The notes: generated from the letters alone by a model not told the origin. DNA of 64,000 nucleotides from Mycobacteriales bacterium (GCA_036497565.1 DASXJE010000006.1:1-64000); one strand, 5' to 3'. Positions 51,158 to 59,710 are shown, numbered from the stretch's first letter. Numbers and translations: made by a program.

Positions 51158-51919
51158 GTGGTCTCCTCCGTCGCGGTGCTCTCCGACATCCACGGCGTAC
51201 TGCCCGCGCTCGACGCGGTGCTCGCCGAGCCGTCGGTCGCCGCGGCCGAGCGCATCGTGCTGACCGGGGACATCGCGGCCGGTCCGCAGCCGGTCGAGGT
51301 GCTCGATCGGCTGACCGGGCTGGGTGAGCGGGTGGTGTGGGTACGCGGCAACGCCGACCGCGAGTTGGTCAGCCTGGCCCGCGGTGGCGCCACCTCGATC
51401 CCCGACCCGATCGCACCGTGGGCTGCCGCGGCACTGCGCCCCGACCAGGTCGACCTGCTGGCCGGCCTGCCGTACCCGGTGACGCTCGAGGTCGACGGCT
51501 TCGGCGACGTGCTCTTCTGCCACGGCAGTCCCCGCGACGACGACGAGGTGGTGCTCGTCGACACCCGCCTCGAACGGTGGGCCGAGGCTCTCTCGACGGT
51601 CCCGCCGGCCGTATCGACCGTGGTCTGCGGCCACACCCACATGCCGTTCGTCCGGCTCGCGCACGGCCGACTGGTCGTCAATCCCGGCAGCGTCGGCATG
51701 CCTTACGGGAGGTCGGGAGCACACTGGGCGCTGCTCGCCGACGGAGCGGTCCGCCTGCAGCGCAGCGTCTTCGACCTCGACGCCGCATGTGCGTCGGTCG
51801 CCGCCGCCTCCGGGTACGACGACGCGGCCGCCTGGGCGGACTTCTTCATCCGCGCCCGCGGGTCCGACGTCCAGGCCCTGGAGACCTTCGGCCCGCGGGA
51901 CGGTCGCCGTACCGAATAG
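51158..51919 (+). CDS. Calcineurin-like metallophosphoesterase (YfcE type)
   Basis: About 253 residues. All metal-binding motifs are present: VLSDIHG, LTGDIAAG, WVRGNADRE (GNxxxE-like with Asp), a His near FCHGSPRDDD and CGHTHMPF. The small size fits YfcE/MJ0936-like phosphodiesterases. The C-terminal region is an added helical cap. The GTG at 51158 gives the expected strand start VVSSVAVLSDIHG; it lies 26 bases after the repeat. The substrate is unknown. Confidence 0.92.
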   Translation: MVSSVAVLSDIHGVLPALDAVLAEPSVAAAERIVLTGDIAAGPQPVEVLDRLTGLGERVVWVRGNADRELVSLARGGATSIPDPIAPWAAAALRPDQVDLLAGLPYPVTLEVDGFGDVLFCHGSPRDDDEVVLVDTRLERWAEALSTVPPAVSTVVCGHTHMPFVRLAHGRLVVNPGSVGMPYGRSGAHWALLADGAVRLQRSVFDLDAACASVAAASGYDDAAAWADFFIRARGSDVQALETFGPRDGRRTE

Positions 51920-51928
51920 ACCTACGGC

Positions 51929-52396
51929 TCAGCCGTCGTCCGGTCCGGTCCCTTCGACGAGGCCGTCCCAGGACCAGTGCGGGATGCGAAGTCCGGCCGG
52001 AACGTCGTCCGCGGACCCGTGGTACCGGGACATCGTGGTGGTGGTCGCCCAGGCGAAGTAGTCGTGCAGTACCTGCCGGACCCGGTCGTCGCCGACGCCG
52101 ATGTCGGCCAGCGCCAGATCGAAGCAGGCTATTGCCCGGCGATCCATGTCCTCGTGCGGGCCGTTGCCGCTGTGCATCCGCACGACCGAGGTCTCGTCGC
52201 CGTACGAGTCGGAGAAGGTCGCCGGGCCACCGAGTGCCTCGGCCCAATAGGCGGCGAGGCGCTCGCTGTGCTCGGGATGGAACCCGTGGCTGAACGCGTG
52301 GCTGACCACGTCGTCGGCCATCACCCGGGCGTGCCATGCGTTGGCGAGGCGCAGCAACCCATCGGCACCGCGGACGGACTCGTAGACCGATTGCAT
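51929..52396 (-). CDS. Truncated-hemoglobin family protein
   Basis: 155 residues. The pattern VVSHAFSHGFHPEHSERLAAYWAEALGGP resembles the F-helix region of truncated globins (HPEHxERLAAYWAE is typical of group II HbO proteins) with a candidate proximal His. The rest is helical: IACFDLALADIG and VLHDYFAWATTTTMSRYHGS. It may bind heme and handle oxygen or NO. The ATG at 52396 gives MQSVYES. It is convergent with the phosphoesterase gene. Confidence 0.8.
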   Translation of the reverse strand: MQSVYESVRGADGLLRLANAWHARVMADDVVSHAFSHGFHPEHSERLAAYWAEALGGPATFSDSYGDETSVVRMHSGNGPHEDMDRRAIACFDLALADIGVGDDRVRQVLHDYFAWATTTTMSRYHGSADDVPAGLRIPHWSWDGLVEGTGPDDG

Positions 52397-52608
52397 TGTT
52401 CGAAGATGGCACGCTCGATCACAGATGGCGAAACGATCGCCGTCGCACCGTTCTATGTCTGGCGGCGAGACACTGCCGGTGGGCAGTCGACATGTGGCCT
52501 GGATCACACGGGCGTGAGCCTCTGGCCTCGCCGGTGTCCAACTAAGTACTCGCGACACGCCCCGTCCGGGGCGCCATGTCCGAGCACGCAGCCGAGAGGG
52601 GACTCGCG
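52397..52608. promoter_or_regulatory. Promoter region between globin and CsbD genes
   Basis: 212 bases between divergent genes. The ribosome site GAGAGGGG for csbD lies at its right end. No clear dyad or promoter hexamers recognised. Confidence 0.35.
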
Positions 52609-52794
52609 ATGAGCATCGGTGACAAGGCCAAGAACAAGGCCAAGAACAAGGCCCAGGAGCTGGCAGGCAAGGCCAAGAAGAAGGCCGGGAAGGCAAGCGA
52701 CGACGAGCAACTACGGGCCGAGGGGCAAGCCGACCAGGCCAAGGGAGACCTGAAGCAGGCCGGCGAGAACGTGAAGGGCGCGTTCGACAAGTAG
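52609..52794 (+). CDS. CsbD-family stress protein
   Basis: 61 residues. Lys/Ala/Gly-rich repeats (KAKNKAKNKAQELAGKAKKK, then DQAKGDLKQAGENVKGAFD) are typical of the CsbD family of small general-stress proteins, such as those under sigma-B control in Bacillus. The ATG follows GAGAGGGG. It opens the envelope-stress cluster, 66 bases before the first Asp23 gene. Confidence 0.9.
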   Translation: MSIGDKAKNKAKNKAQELAGKAKKKAGKASDDEQLRAEGQADQAKGDLKQAGENVKGAFDK

Positions 52795-52860
52795 TTCATC
52801 GGGCAGGCAAATGACATACGACTGCGGGCGTAGCCGCCCGCATCGAAGGAGCAGATATCT

Positions 52861-53361
52861 GTGAGTACTGAGGACACGGACCGTTTGGCAGGGGCGGACA
52901 AGAAGCCTCGGGTGGACCGCCCCGCGGGTGGTGCCCCGGCCCGGCTCGGCGGAGTGAGCAGCGCAGAGTTGGTCACCGGGCAGGGGCGGACCGCGATCGC
53001 CGACGTGGTGGTGCAGAAGATCGCCGGGATCGCCGCGAGCGACGTCGCCGGCGTCCACAACCTAGGTGGCGGCACGGCCCGGGCCATGGGTGCCCTGCGG
53101 GAGCGGATTCCCGGCGCAGCGCGGAGCAGCGGCCAGGGCGTATCGGTGGAGGTCGGTGAACGGCAGACCGCCGTCGACCTGGCCCTCGTCGTCGAGTATG
53201 GCGTCTCCATCCCCGACCTCGCGCAGTCGATCCGCCGGAACGTCATCACCTCGATAGAGCGGATGACGGGGCTGGAGGTCACCGAGGTCAACATCGATGT
53301 CGACGACGTACACCTCCCGGACGACAACGACGACGGGTCCAACGAGTCGCGGGTCCAGTGA
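52861..53361 (+). CDS. Asp23/Gls24-family protein
   Basis: 166 residues. The Asp23 (alkaline shock protein) fold is at RTAIADVVVQKIAGIAASDVAGVHNLGG and VDLALVVEYGVSIPDLAQSIRRNVITSIERMTGLEVTEVNIDVDDVHL. Asp23 proteins sit at the inner face of the membrane, anchored by AmaP. The N-terminus is charged and variable. A GTG start follows AAGGAGC. The gene overlaps the next by GTGA. First of at least three Asp23-like proteins here. Confidence 0.92.
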   Translation: MSTEDTDRLAGADKKPRVDRPAGGAPARLGGVSSAELVTGQGRTAIADVVVQKIAGIAASDVAGVHNLGGGTARAMGALRERIPGAARSSGQGVSVEVGERQTAVDLALVVEYGVSIPDLAQSIRRNVITSIERMTGLEVTEVNIDVDDVHLPDDNDDGSNESRVQ

Positions 53362-53729
53362 GCACCCGGCACCGGACTGATCGGGTTCTGTCCGGTAGCG
53401 AGGTGGATGTCGACCTGGTGGCGGCCGCGGCCGCGGGATGCCCCGCGGTCGCCGCCCTGTCAGCCGGGATGTTCGGAGAGGTCGCCACCTACCTCCCCGG
53501 CCGAAAGGTCAGCGGGATCCGGGTCACCGACGCCGACGTCGAAATCCACATCGTCGCCCACCGCGGACACCCGCTCCACCACGTCGCCGCTCATCTCGGT
53601 GCGCTGACCCGGCCACTCATCGGTGACCGCCGGCTGACCGTTGCGGTCGACGACCTCGACGTCGACCTCCCCAGCGGCAACCGCGCCGACCGGTCAATTG
53701 CGTCGCGCTCAGGAAGCGAGCAGCCATGA
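53358..53729 (+). CDS. Small Asp23-cluster protein
   Basis: 123 residues. The pattern VTDADVEIHIVAHRGHPLHHVAAHLGALTRPLIGDRRLTVAVDDLDVDL resembles the second half of an Asp23/Gls24 domain, with strands and a helix, but the first half is shortened. Coupled to both neighbours by overlaps (GTGA at 53358, ATGA at 53726). Likely part of the same membrane-proximal assembly. Confidence 0.7.
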   Translation: MSTRHRTDRVLSGSEVDVDLVAAAAAGCPAVAALSAGMFGEVATYLPGRKVSGIRVTDADVEIHIVAHRGHPLHHVAAHLGALTRPLIGDRRLTVAVDDLDVDLPSGNRADRSIASRSGSEQP

Positions 53730-53926
53730 ACCTCACCGCAACCCACTTTGGCTTCATATTCGGCATCGCATTGGGGCTGGCCGGCGCGTTCGGCGGCTTC
53801 GCCGCATTCATCATCGTGCTGATCATGGGCATCGTCGGACTCGTCGCCGGACGCGCAATCGACGACGGAGGCGACCCGGCCGGCCTGCTCGGCCGGCTGA
53901 ATCGGCATGACCGTGAGCGGCTGTGA
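53726..53926 (+). CDS. DUF2273-like small membrane protein
   Basis: 66 residues, two membrane helices (FGFIFGIALGLAGAFGGFAAFIIVLIMGIVGLVAG) and a short charged tail (LNRHDRERL). DUF2273 proteins accompany Asp23/AmaP operons in Gram-positive bacteria and presumably help anchor them in the membrane. Overlaps both neighbouring genes by 4 bases. Confidence 0.85.
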   Translation: MNLTATHFGFIFGIALGLAGAFGGFAAFIIVLIMGIVGLVAGRAIDDGGDPAGLLGRLNRHDRERL

Positions 53927-54300
53927 GGACGCAACCACTGGCTGTCCCGGAACGACGTGGCCGCACCAGCGTCGCCGCCCGGGTTGTGGAGAAAATTGCC
54001 GCCCAGGCCGTCGACGAGATCGGCGAGGCGAGTGGCGTTCCCCGCCGCCTGCTCGGTGTTCGGCTCGGACACGATGACGGACAGGGCAGGGCGCAGGCCG
54101 CCGCCGAAATCGACGGCGACATCGCCATCGTGTCGGTGCGGATGTCGGTCACCTACCCGAATCCGATCCGGCGCACCGCCGACGCTGCCCGAAGCCGTGT
54201 CATCGTCCGGGTCGGCGAGCTGACCGGCCTGCAGGTCAAACAGGTGGACGTCGACATCGCCCGGCTCATCCCCCCAACTGGACACCAGAGGGTGCGCTGA
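53923..54300 (+). CDS. Asp23/Gls24-family protein
   Basis: 125 residues. A full Asp23 domain: RTSVAARVVEKIAAQAVDEIGEASGVPRRLL, IDGDIAIVSVRMSVTYPNPIRRTADAARSRVIVRVGELTGLQVKQVDVDIA. GTG start overlapping the DUF2273 gene. Ends exactly where the DUF6286 gene begins. Confidence 0.9.
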   Translation: MRTQPLAVPERRGRTSVAARVVEKIAAQAVDEIGEASGVPRRLLGVRLGHDDGQGRAQAAAEIDGDIAIVSVRMSVTYPNPIRRTADAARSRVIVRVGELTGLQVKQVDVDIARLIPPTGHQRVR

Positions 54301-54836
54301 TGCCCGCCCTTCCCCGCCGCCGCCGTACGCTGCCAGCCATCGTCGTGGCCGCCGTCGGTGCCGCCGTCGGCGCAACCGTGGTGATCGACGTGATCGCCGT
54401 CGCGACCATCCGCCGCTCGCTGATCTGGCCGTACGAACAAATAGGCGAGCTTCTGCGGGAGAACACCTGGGACACCACCGTCGTACTAATGATCTCCGCT
54501 GGAGTCGCGTTGATCGGCATGCTTCTGCTGATCGCCGCAGCCGCACCGGGCCGGCAGAAGCTGCAGGCGCTGACCACCGGCGACCCCGACGTCGTCGCCG
54601 GAGCCACGCGGCGAAGCCTGAGCCGCACACTCACCGAAGCCGCACGCGTCGACGGCATCGCCAAGGCCCACGTGGACGTGGGCCGGCGGCGGGTCAAGGT
54701 CACGGCCACCAGCTACCTGCGGGATCCGACCGGGCAACGCGAGGCCGTCACCACCGCGGTCACCGCCCGCCTGGACCAGCTCGCCCCGATCCGACCCCGC
54801 ACCGTGCACACCAAACTTCATCGACGGAAGGCGTGA
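54300..54836 (+). CDS. DUF6286 membrane protein
   Basis: 178 residues. Two N-terminal membrane helices (IVVAAVGAAVGATVVIDVIAVA and VVLMISAGVALIGMLLLIAAA) and a cytosolic domain with RRSLSRTLTEAARVDGIAKAHVDVGRRRVKVTATS, matching the DUF6286 domain found beside Asp23 genes in actinobacteria. A structural partner of the alkaline-shock membrane assembly; the molecular function is unknown. Coupled to the next gene by ATGA-type overlap. Confidence 0.85.
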   Translation: MPALPRRRRTLPAIVVAAVGAAVGATVVIDVIAVATIRRSLIWPYEQIGELLRENTWDTTVVLMISAGVALIGMLLLIAAAAPGRQKLQALTTGDPDVVAGATRRSLSRTLTEAARVDGIAKAHVDVGRRRVKVTATSYLRDPTGQREAVTTAVTARLDQLAPIRPRTVHTKLHRRKA

Positions 54837-55417
54837 TGACCACCGCCCGCACCGGCCGCGGCAACCGCTACGGCCTCGCCTTCGTCGGCCTCCTGCTCGC
54901 CGCTGGTGGAGCCGCCTCGTTGACCGTCGGCCTCGGTGTCTTCGGCACCGGCCGTGCACATGCCGCGCTATTCACCCCAGCAGAGTCGCGCTACGTGGAC
55001 GGGAGCGGTTGGTTCTGGCCCGTCGTCGCTGCGGCCGCTGCCGTCGTCGGACTCGCCTGCCTGCGCTGGCTCCTCGTCCAGTCCCGCCGCGACCGGGTCG
55101 GCACACTTCACCTGGAAGCCGACCACAGGCGCGGCACAACCCGCGTCGGCGCGCACATCGCCACCGACGCTCTCGAGACCGAGATCGGCTCATACCCCGG
55201 AGTCACCTACGCCCGCGGCAGGCTCACCGGCAGCACCGACGCCCTCGAACTCGTCCTGACCATCGGCGTCGAAGAACGCGCCGACCTCGCCGGCCTGCGT
55301 ACGAAGATCAACACCGAGGCGGTGGCCCACCTTCGCGAAGCGTTGGGAGAGCAGCACCTACCCACCCGGCTCGCCCTCCGCCTCGACACCACCAGCGCCA
55401 GGCGACACCTCACTTGA
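54833..55417 (+). CDS. amaP: Alkaline shock response membrane anchor protein AmaP
   Basis: 194 residues. Two membrane helices (YGLAFVGLLLAAGGAASLTVGLGVFG and FWPVVAAAAAVVGLACLRWLLV) separated by a short extracellular loop, then a cytosolic region whose ALELVLTIGVEERADLAGLRTKINTEAVAHLREAL resembles an Asp23-interacting domain. AmaP tethers Asp23 to the membrane. Last gene of the first block of the cluster; a 357-base gap follows. Confidence 0.85.
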   Translation: MMTTARTGRGNRYGLAFVGLLLAAGGAASLTVGLGVFGTGRAHAALFTPAESRYVDGSGWFWPVVAAAAAVVGLACLRWLLVQSRRDRVGTLHLEADHRRGTTRVGAHIATDALETEIGSYPGVTYARGRLTGSTDALELVLTIGVEERADLAGLRTKINTEAVAHLREALGEQHLPTRLALRLDTTSARRHLT

Positions 55418-55774
55418 TCATCCCGCCACATGCCTCGGGCGGGACGGAAACGAAGCCGGAACGGAGGACCAAAACCCGACAAGCCGCGTCAAGAGGCTGC
55501 CCGAACCGGAGGGGCCATGACCGAGCGAACGGCACGCCACCGCATGCTCTGCGCCGCGCACGGGCCGCCCACTCCAGCCTCGGTAGGACTTGGCGCGCGC
55601 CCCGCCGCCGGATGCCCTCTACCGTTGTGGGTCGGATCTGCCGACCCGGCGACGGCCGCAGCGCCGGCCCGCTTGATCACGCCTGCGGTTCATGACAAGG
55701 AGACCAGCCCGTGCCCGATCCGGTGCGAAACAAGCCCGTCGGGGCGTCGCGCGCTGGTGCCGGCCCTTGACCCG
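55418..55774. promoter_or_regulatory. Gap before the ECF sigma gene, with a possible short leader reading frame
   Basis: 357 bases without a recognised gene, probably the promoter and leader of the sigma-factor operon. At its end a GTG at 55711, preceded by AAGGAG, opens a 19-codon frame ending in TGA at 55768-55770, 4 bases before the sigma ATG. No strong dyad was recognised. Confidence 0.45.
55711..55770 (+). CDS. Possible 19-residue leader peptide upstream of the sigma factor
   Basis: GTG start with strong AAGGAG 8 bases upstream; translation VPDPVRNKPVGASRAGAGP, then TGA immediately before the sigma ATG. The layout fits translational coupling or a leader peptide. Alternatively the true sigma start is a GTG at 55757 in the sigma frame and this frame is incidental. 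Low certainty. Confidence 0.3.
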   Translation: MPDPVRNKPVGASRAGAGP

Positions 55775-56386
55775 ATGAGCTCGCCAAGTCAACCGCCCGC
55801 CGGCGAGCCCCCGACGGCTACCCCACGCCGTGCGCCCGGTCCCACATTCACATCCGATCCGGCTGCCGACGCCTGGCTCGTCGGCAAGGCACGCAACGGC
55901 GACACCGCCGCCTACGAGGCGCTGGTGCGCCGCCACCGCGTCCGGGTCTACCGGATCGCGCTCCGCATGCTCGGCAACCACGAAGACGCCGAGGACGTCG
56001 CCCAAGACACCTTCGTGCAAGTCTGGTCCGCTCTGGCCGGGTTCGTGGGCGGCGCGCAATTCACCACCTGGCTCTACCGGATCGTCATCAACCGTTGCAT
56101 CAACCACAAGCGGCGCCGCCCGCCGCCCGTCCCACTCCGGGACGAGGACTACCCGGCTGGAAGCGGTCCGGAGGATGCCGTCGTCGCCGAGCACCGAGCC
56201 CGCGCCACTGCAGCCGCGATAGCGGCTCTGCCGCCAGACCAACGCACGGTCCTCGTGCTCCATCAGATGGAAGGACTCACCTATCAGGAGGTCGCCGACA
56301 TCCTCAAACTTCCCGAACCCACTGTCCGCGGCAGGCTCGCCAGAGCGCGGCGAACCCTGATCACCGACCTTCGGGATTGGGCATGA
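55775..56386 (+). CDS. ECF (sigma-70 region 2/4) sigma factor
   Basis: About 203 residues. Region 2: YEALVRRHRVRVYRIALRMLGNHEDAEDVAQDTFVQVWSAL, with TTWLYRIVINRCINHKRRR. Region 4: IAALPPDQRTVLVLHQMEGLTYQEVADILKLPEPTVRGRLARARRTL. The N-terminus is Pro-rich. Starts: ATG 55775 or GTG 55757. It overlaps by ATGA a gene for a zinc-binding anti-sigma domain fused to Asp23, which is therefore its probable antagonist. It likely directs the Asp23 cluster in response to envelope stress. Confidence 0.94.
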   Translation: MSSPSQPPAGEPPTATPRRAPGPTFTSDPAADAWLVGKARNGDTAAYEALVRRHRVRVYRIALRMLGNHEDAEDVAQDTFVQVWSALAGFVGGAQFTTWLYRIVINRCINHKRRRPPPVPLRDEDYPAGSGPEDAVVAEHRARATAAAIAALPPDQRTVLVLHQMEGLTYQEVADILKLPEPTVRGRLARARRTLITDLRDWA

Positions 56387-56961
56387 CCGGCACCCGCGGC
56401 GACCAAGTGCCCTGTGGCGCCACGATCGACGACCTCATCGCCCAGGTCGCCGACGGCGACGCCACACGGCGCACCCCACATCAGCAAGGGTGCGTCCACT
56501 GCCAGGCAGCGCTCACCGAATACGCCCGGCTGTGGGACCCGGTCACTGTGCTCGCCGCCGAACATGTGCAGCCACCCGACAGCCTCATCGACGAGGCGCT
56601 ACGCCGCATTCGGACCACCCTCGAACACCCCGAGTACGGACTGCTACCAGGAGGCCCGGACGGACTCACCCGAATCGCCGTGCGCGTCATCATCGTCACC
56701 GCCCGCACGGCAGCCGAACGCACCGACGGCGTCCGGGCCGCCCTGACCCATGCCGCTCCGAGCGACTCCTCCGCCACCGTCGCCGCTGGCATCACCGGCT
56801 CCAGCACTGCCATCGAGGTCACCGTTGCCGCCACCTACGGCCACGACCTACCCGCCCTCGCCGACCGCATCCGCCGCACTGTCGCCCATGACATCCGTAC
56901 TTACACAGGACTGCGACCTGCGGACATCACCATCGTCATCGACGACATTCTCCAACCCTGA
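56383..56961 (+). CDS. Zinc-binding anti-sigma domain fused to an Asp23 domain
   Basis: 192 residues. The N-terminus has PCGATIDDLIAQVADGD and HQQGCVHCQAAL, i.e. a Cys plus H-x3-C-x2-C, the zinc-binding anti-sigma (ZAS) motif. From about residue 95 an Asp23/Gls24-like domain follows: TRIAVRVIIVTARTAAERTDGVRAAL, AIEVTVAATYGHDLPALADRIRRTVAHDIRTYTGLRPADITIVIDDIL. There is no transmembrane helix. ATG overlaps the sigma stop, so stoichiometric coupling is expected. It probably holds the sigma factor at the Asp23 membrane scaffold. Confidence 0.85.
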   Translation: MTGTRGDQVPCGATIDDLIAQVADGDATRRTPHQQGCVHCQAALTEYARLWDPVTVLAAEHVQPPDSLIDEALRRIRTTLEHPEYGLLPGGPDGLTRIAVRVIIVTARTAAERTDGVRAALTHAAPSDSSATVAAGITGSSTAIEVTVAATYGHDLPALADRIRRTVAHDIRTYTGLRPADITIVIDDILQP

Positions 56962-57288
56962 CCGTTAGGCGGGCCCGGCCTATACCGCGTCACCTCGCGA
57001 ATTGATGGCTGCTCCTCCTCGCCGCCTGGCGTCGCAGCCGCGCCCTACCCGGCCAACTCCACCGTTTCGTCGGCGTCGCCGGCATCATCCTCCTCAGCCT
57101 GCCATGACACGATCACGTTCCAGTGCGTCCGCCCGGTGCACTGCGAACGGCCCGTTCCGGGGTGCTCCCGATGCTGACGGCTGCGTCCGAGAATGGCGGT
57201 CGTAGAGTCCAGAGGTCGACGCGGAGCCCAAGCGGGGATCCACCTCTCCTCCCGTTTGCCGCCGGCGCGGGAGGAGCTTGTTACCGGA
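56962..57288. promoter_or_regulatory. Gap before cydA
   Basis: 327 bases between the sigma/anti-sigma operon and the cytochrome bd genes. It has no recognised gene. GGAGGAG at about 57270 is 12 bases before the cydA ATG. It presumably holds the promoter and any redox operator of cydAB, but no site was recognised. Confidence 0.4.
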
Positions 57289-58650
57289 ATGGTCTCGCAC
57301 GTGTCGATTGCAGCTGCGGGAAGCATCATCGCGCCGCGGTCGCAGATGGGCTTCTCGCTGGGCTGGCACATCATCCTTGCCTGTCTCGGGGTTGGCATGC
57401 CCGGTCTGACGCTGTTCCTGGAATGGCGAGGTCAGCGGACCGGCGACGTGCACTACCGTCTGCTCGCGCGTCGGTGGGCTCGGACGCTGGGCGTCCTGTT
57501 CGCGGTGGGCGCCGTATCCGGGACGATTCTGTCCTTCGAGATGGGCCTGTTGTGGTCGGGCCTGATGGAGCACTACGGATCGGTGATCGGTCTGCCGTTC
57601 GCGATCGAGGGATTCGCGTTCTTCGTCGAAGCGATTTTTCTCGGTATCTACCTCTACGGCTGGGATCGACTCACGCCACGGGTCCATCTGCTCTCAGGTA
57701 TCCCGATCTTCCTGGCCGGCGTGCTGTCGGCGTTCTTCGTGGTATGCGCCAACTCATGGATGAACAGCCCACAAGGCTTCACTGAACGCAACGGCAAGCT
57801 GACGAGTGTGTCCCCCTGGTCGGCGATGTTCAACAAGGCGACCTGGCCCGAAACCACCCACATGATCCTGGCCGCGTTCATGGTCACCGGTTTCCTCATC
57901 GCCAGCGTGTACGCCGTTGCCATGTTGCGGGGACACCGTGACCGCTACCACCGTCTCGGGATGCTCGTCCCGCTGTCCTTCGCCTGCGCGGTGACGCCGA
58001 TCCAGATCGTGGTCGGAGACTGGGCGGCCCGCTACGTGGCCGACGACCAGCCGGCGAAGCTCGCGGCGATGGAGGGCCTATTCCGCGGCAGGCACGGCGC
58101 CCCCGAGTCGCTCGGTGGCATCTACTACGACAACGCCCTGCACGGAGCGATCCGCATTCCTGATGGTCTGTCTCTTCTGGCCCGGCTTGACCCGAGAGCC
58201 TATGTCGCTGGGCTGCACGAAATACCCGTCGACCAGCGCCCACCGGTCAATATCGTTCATCTGGCCTTCGACAGCATGGTCGGCGTCGGCTTCGCGCTCC
58301 TCGCACTCGGCGCGTGGTTCGGATGGGCCTGGTGGCGCCACCATGACCTACCTGCCTCGGCCTGGTTCCTGCGTGCAGTCGCAGTGTCCGGCGTTGCGGC
58401 CGTCGTGGCCATGGAAGCGGGTTGGATCACTACCGAGGTCGGACGCCAGCCATGGATCGTCTACCGCCTGCTTCGGGTCGATCAGGCCGTCAATCCCGCG
58501 ACAGGGATCGGTTGGGGACTGCCGCTGCTGCTGATCGTCTATGCCGTCCTCACTGTGGCCATCGTCTATGTCCTGCGTCATATGGTCCGCAGCAGGCCTG
58601 TCCCTGCCGCGCCACAAGAGTCTGACCTCGCCGACTACGAAGTGGGGTAA
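57289..58650 (+). CDS. cydA: Cytochrome bd oxidase subunit I
   Basis: About 453 residues. The membrane core of bd-type quinol oxidase: SQMGFSLGWHIILACLG with the N-terminal heme ligand His, SGTILSFEMGLLWSGLM, FAIEGFAFFVEAIFLGIYLYGWDRL, WMNSPQGF and GWITTEVGRQPWIVYRLLR. The length and short periplasmic Q-loop place it in the short-loop (CioA-like) group. Its ATG follows GGAGGAG at a rather long 12 bases. cydB follows after 2 bases; cydDC are not in the window. Confidence 0.97.
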   Translation: MVSHVSIAAAGSIIAPRSQMGFSLGWHIILACLGVGMPGLTLFLEWRGQRTGDVHYRLLARRWARTLGVLFAVGAVSGTILSFEMGLLWSGLMEHYGSVIGLPFAIEGFAFFVEAIFLGIYLYGWDRLTPRVHLLSGIPIFLAGVLSAFFVVCANSWMNSPQGFTERNGKLTSVSPWSAMFNKATWPETTHMILAAFMVTGFLIASVYAVAMLRGHRDRYHRLGMLVPLSFACAVTPIQIVVGDWAARYVADDQPAKLAAMEGLFRGRHGAPESLGGIYYDNALHGAIRIPDGLSLLARLDPRAYVAGLHEIPVDQRPPVNIVHLAFDSMVGVGFALLALGAWFGWAWWRHHDLPASAWFLRAVAVSGVAAVVAMEAGWITTEVGRQPWIVYRLLRVDQAVNPATGIGWGLPLLLIVYAVLTVAIVYVLRHMVRSRPVPAAPQESDLADYEVG

Positions 58651-58652
58651 CC

Positions 58653-59666
58653 ATGTCGCTGGCTACCGCGCTTCTGGCGCTCATCTGGCTTTCCGTGACC
58701 GCCTATGCCCTGCTCGGCGGAGCGGACTTCGGTGCCGGGTTCTGGGATCTGATCGCCGGCAACCCGGACCGCGGACACGAGCGGCGCACGCTCATCGAAC
58801 ACTCCATCGGGCCGGTATGGGAAGCCAACCATGTCTGGCTGATCTTCGTCCTCGTACTGATGTGGACGTCCTTCCCGGCCCTATTCGCTGCGATTGCCTC
58901 TACGCTCTACATTCCGCTAACCCTTGTTGCGATCGGCATCATCGCCCGCGGTTCGGCGTTCGCGTTCCGCAAAGCCGTCACCGAGACATGGCAACGACGT
59001 CTGTTCGGCGCGGCGTTCGCGTTCTCGTCTGTGATCACACCTTTCTTCCTCGGCGCACTGGCCGGCGGCATCGCCTCCGGCCGGGTTCCACCAGGGCTCG
59101 CCAACGGCGACATCATCACCAGTTGGGTCAACCCCACCTCGCTGGCCTGCGGCGTACTCGCGATCGCCGTCTGCGCCTATCTCTCAGCGATCTACCTCAC
59201 GGCGGACGCCCGCCGCGGCGGACACGGCGAACTTGCTGAGTACTACCGCCGACAGGGCCTGCTCAGTGGCATCACGGTCGGCGTCGTAGCGGTCGCTGCG
59301 ATCGCGGTCGTGCACGCAGACGCGCGCCAGATCTACCGCGAGCTGCTCGACGGCGGGCTACCGCTCGTCATCGTCTCGATCGTCGCCGGACTCACGTCGC
59401 TGCTACTCCTGACAAGGCGTGATTACATCGCCGTGCGAGTCACGGCAGCGCTCGCCGTCACCGCCATGTTGTGGGCGTGGGGAGTCGGCCAATACCCCGA
59501 GTTGCTGCCTGGCCTGTCCCTCGATCAAGCGGCAGCCGCGCACGCCACCCTGCAGGCGACCGCCATCGCGTCCCTCGTGGGCCTCCTATTCGTAGTGCCG
59601 TCTCTGGCATGGCTGTTCGTCCTGTTCCAACGAGATCAAAGCCGAGCGGCGCGCCGCGACTCGTAG
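58653..59666 (+). CDS. cydB: Cytochrome bd oxidase subunit II
   Basis: 337 residues, about eight membrane helices. Diagnostic features are the N-terminal YALLGGADFGAGFWDLIAG and IEHSIGPVWEANHVWLIFVLVLMWTSFP. The subunit supports assembly and stability of the oxidase and oxygen access. The gene is 2 bases after cydA, in one operon. The basic C-terminus (RDQSRAARRDS) lies in the cytosol. Confidence 0.97.
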   Translation: MSLATALLALIWLSVTAYALLGGADFGAGFWDLIAGNPDRGHERRTLIEHSIGPVWEANHVWLIFVLVLMWTSFPALFAAIASTLYIPLTLVAIGIIARGSAFAFRKAVTETWQRRLFGAAFAFSSVITPFFLGALAGGIASGRVPPGLANGDIITSWVNPTSLACGVLAIAVCAYLSAIYLTADARRGGHGELAEYYRRQGLLSGITVGVVAVAAIAVVHADARQIYRELLDGGLPLVIVSIVAGLTSLLLLTRRDYIAVRVTAALAVTAMLWAWGVGQYPELLPGLSLDQAAAAHATLQATAIASLVGLLFVVPSLAWLFVLFQRDQSRAARRDS

Positions 59667-59710
59667 GTGGTAGAAGTGCGGTCGGCGCAACCGTGCGGGA
59701 TGATCGCGAG

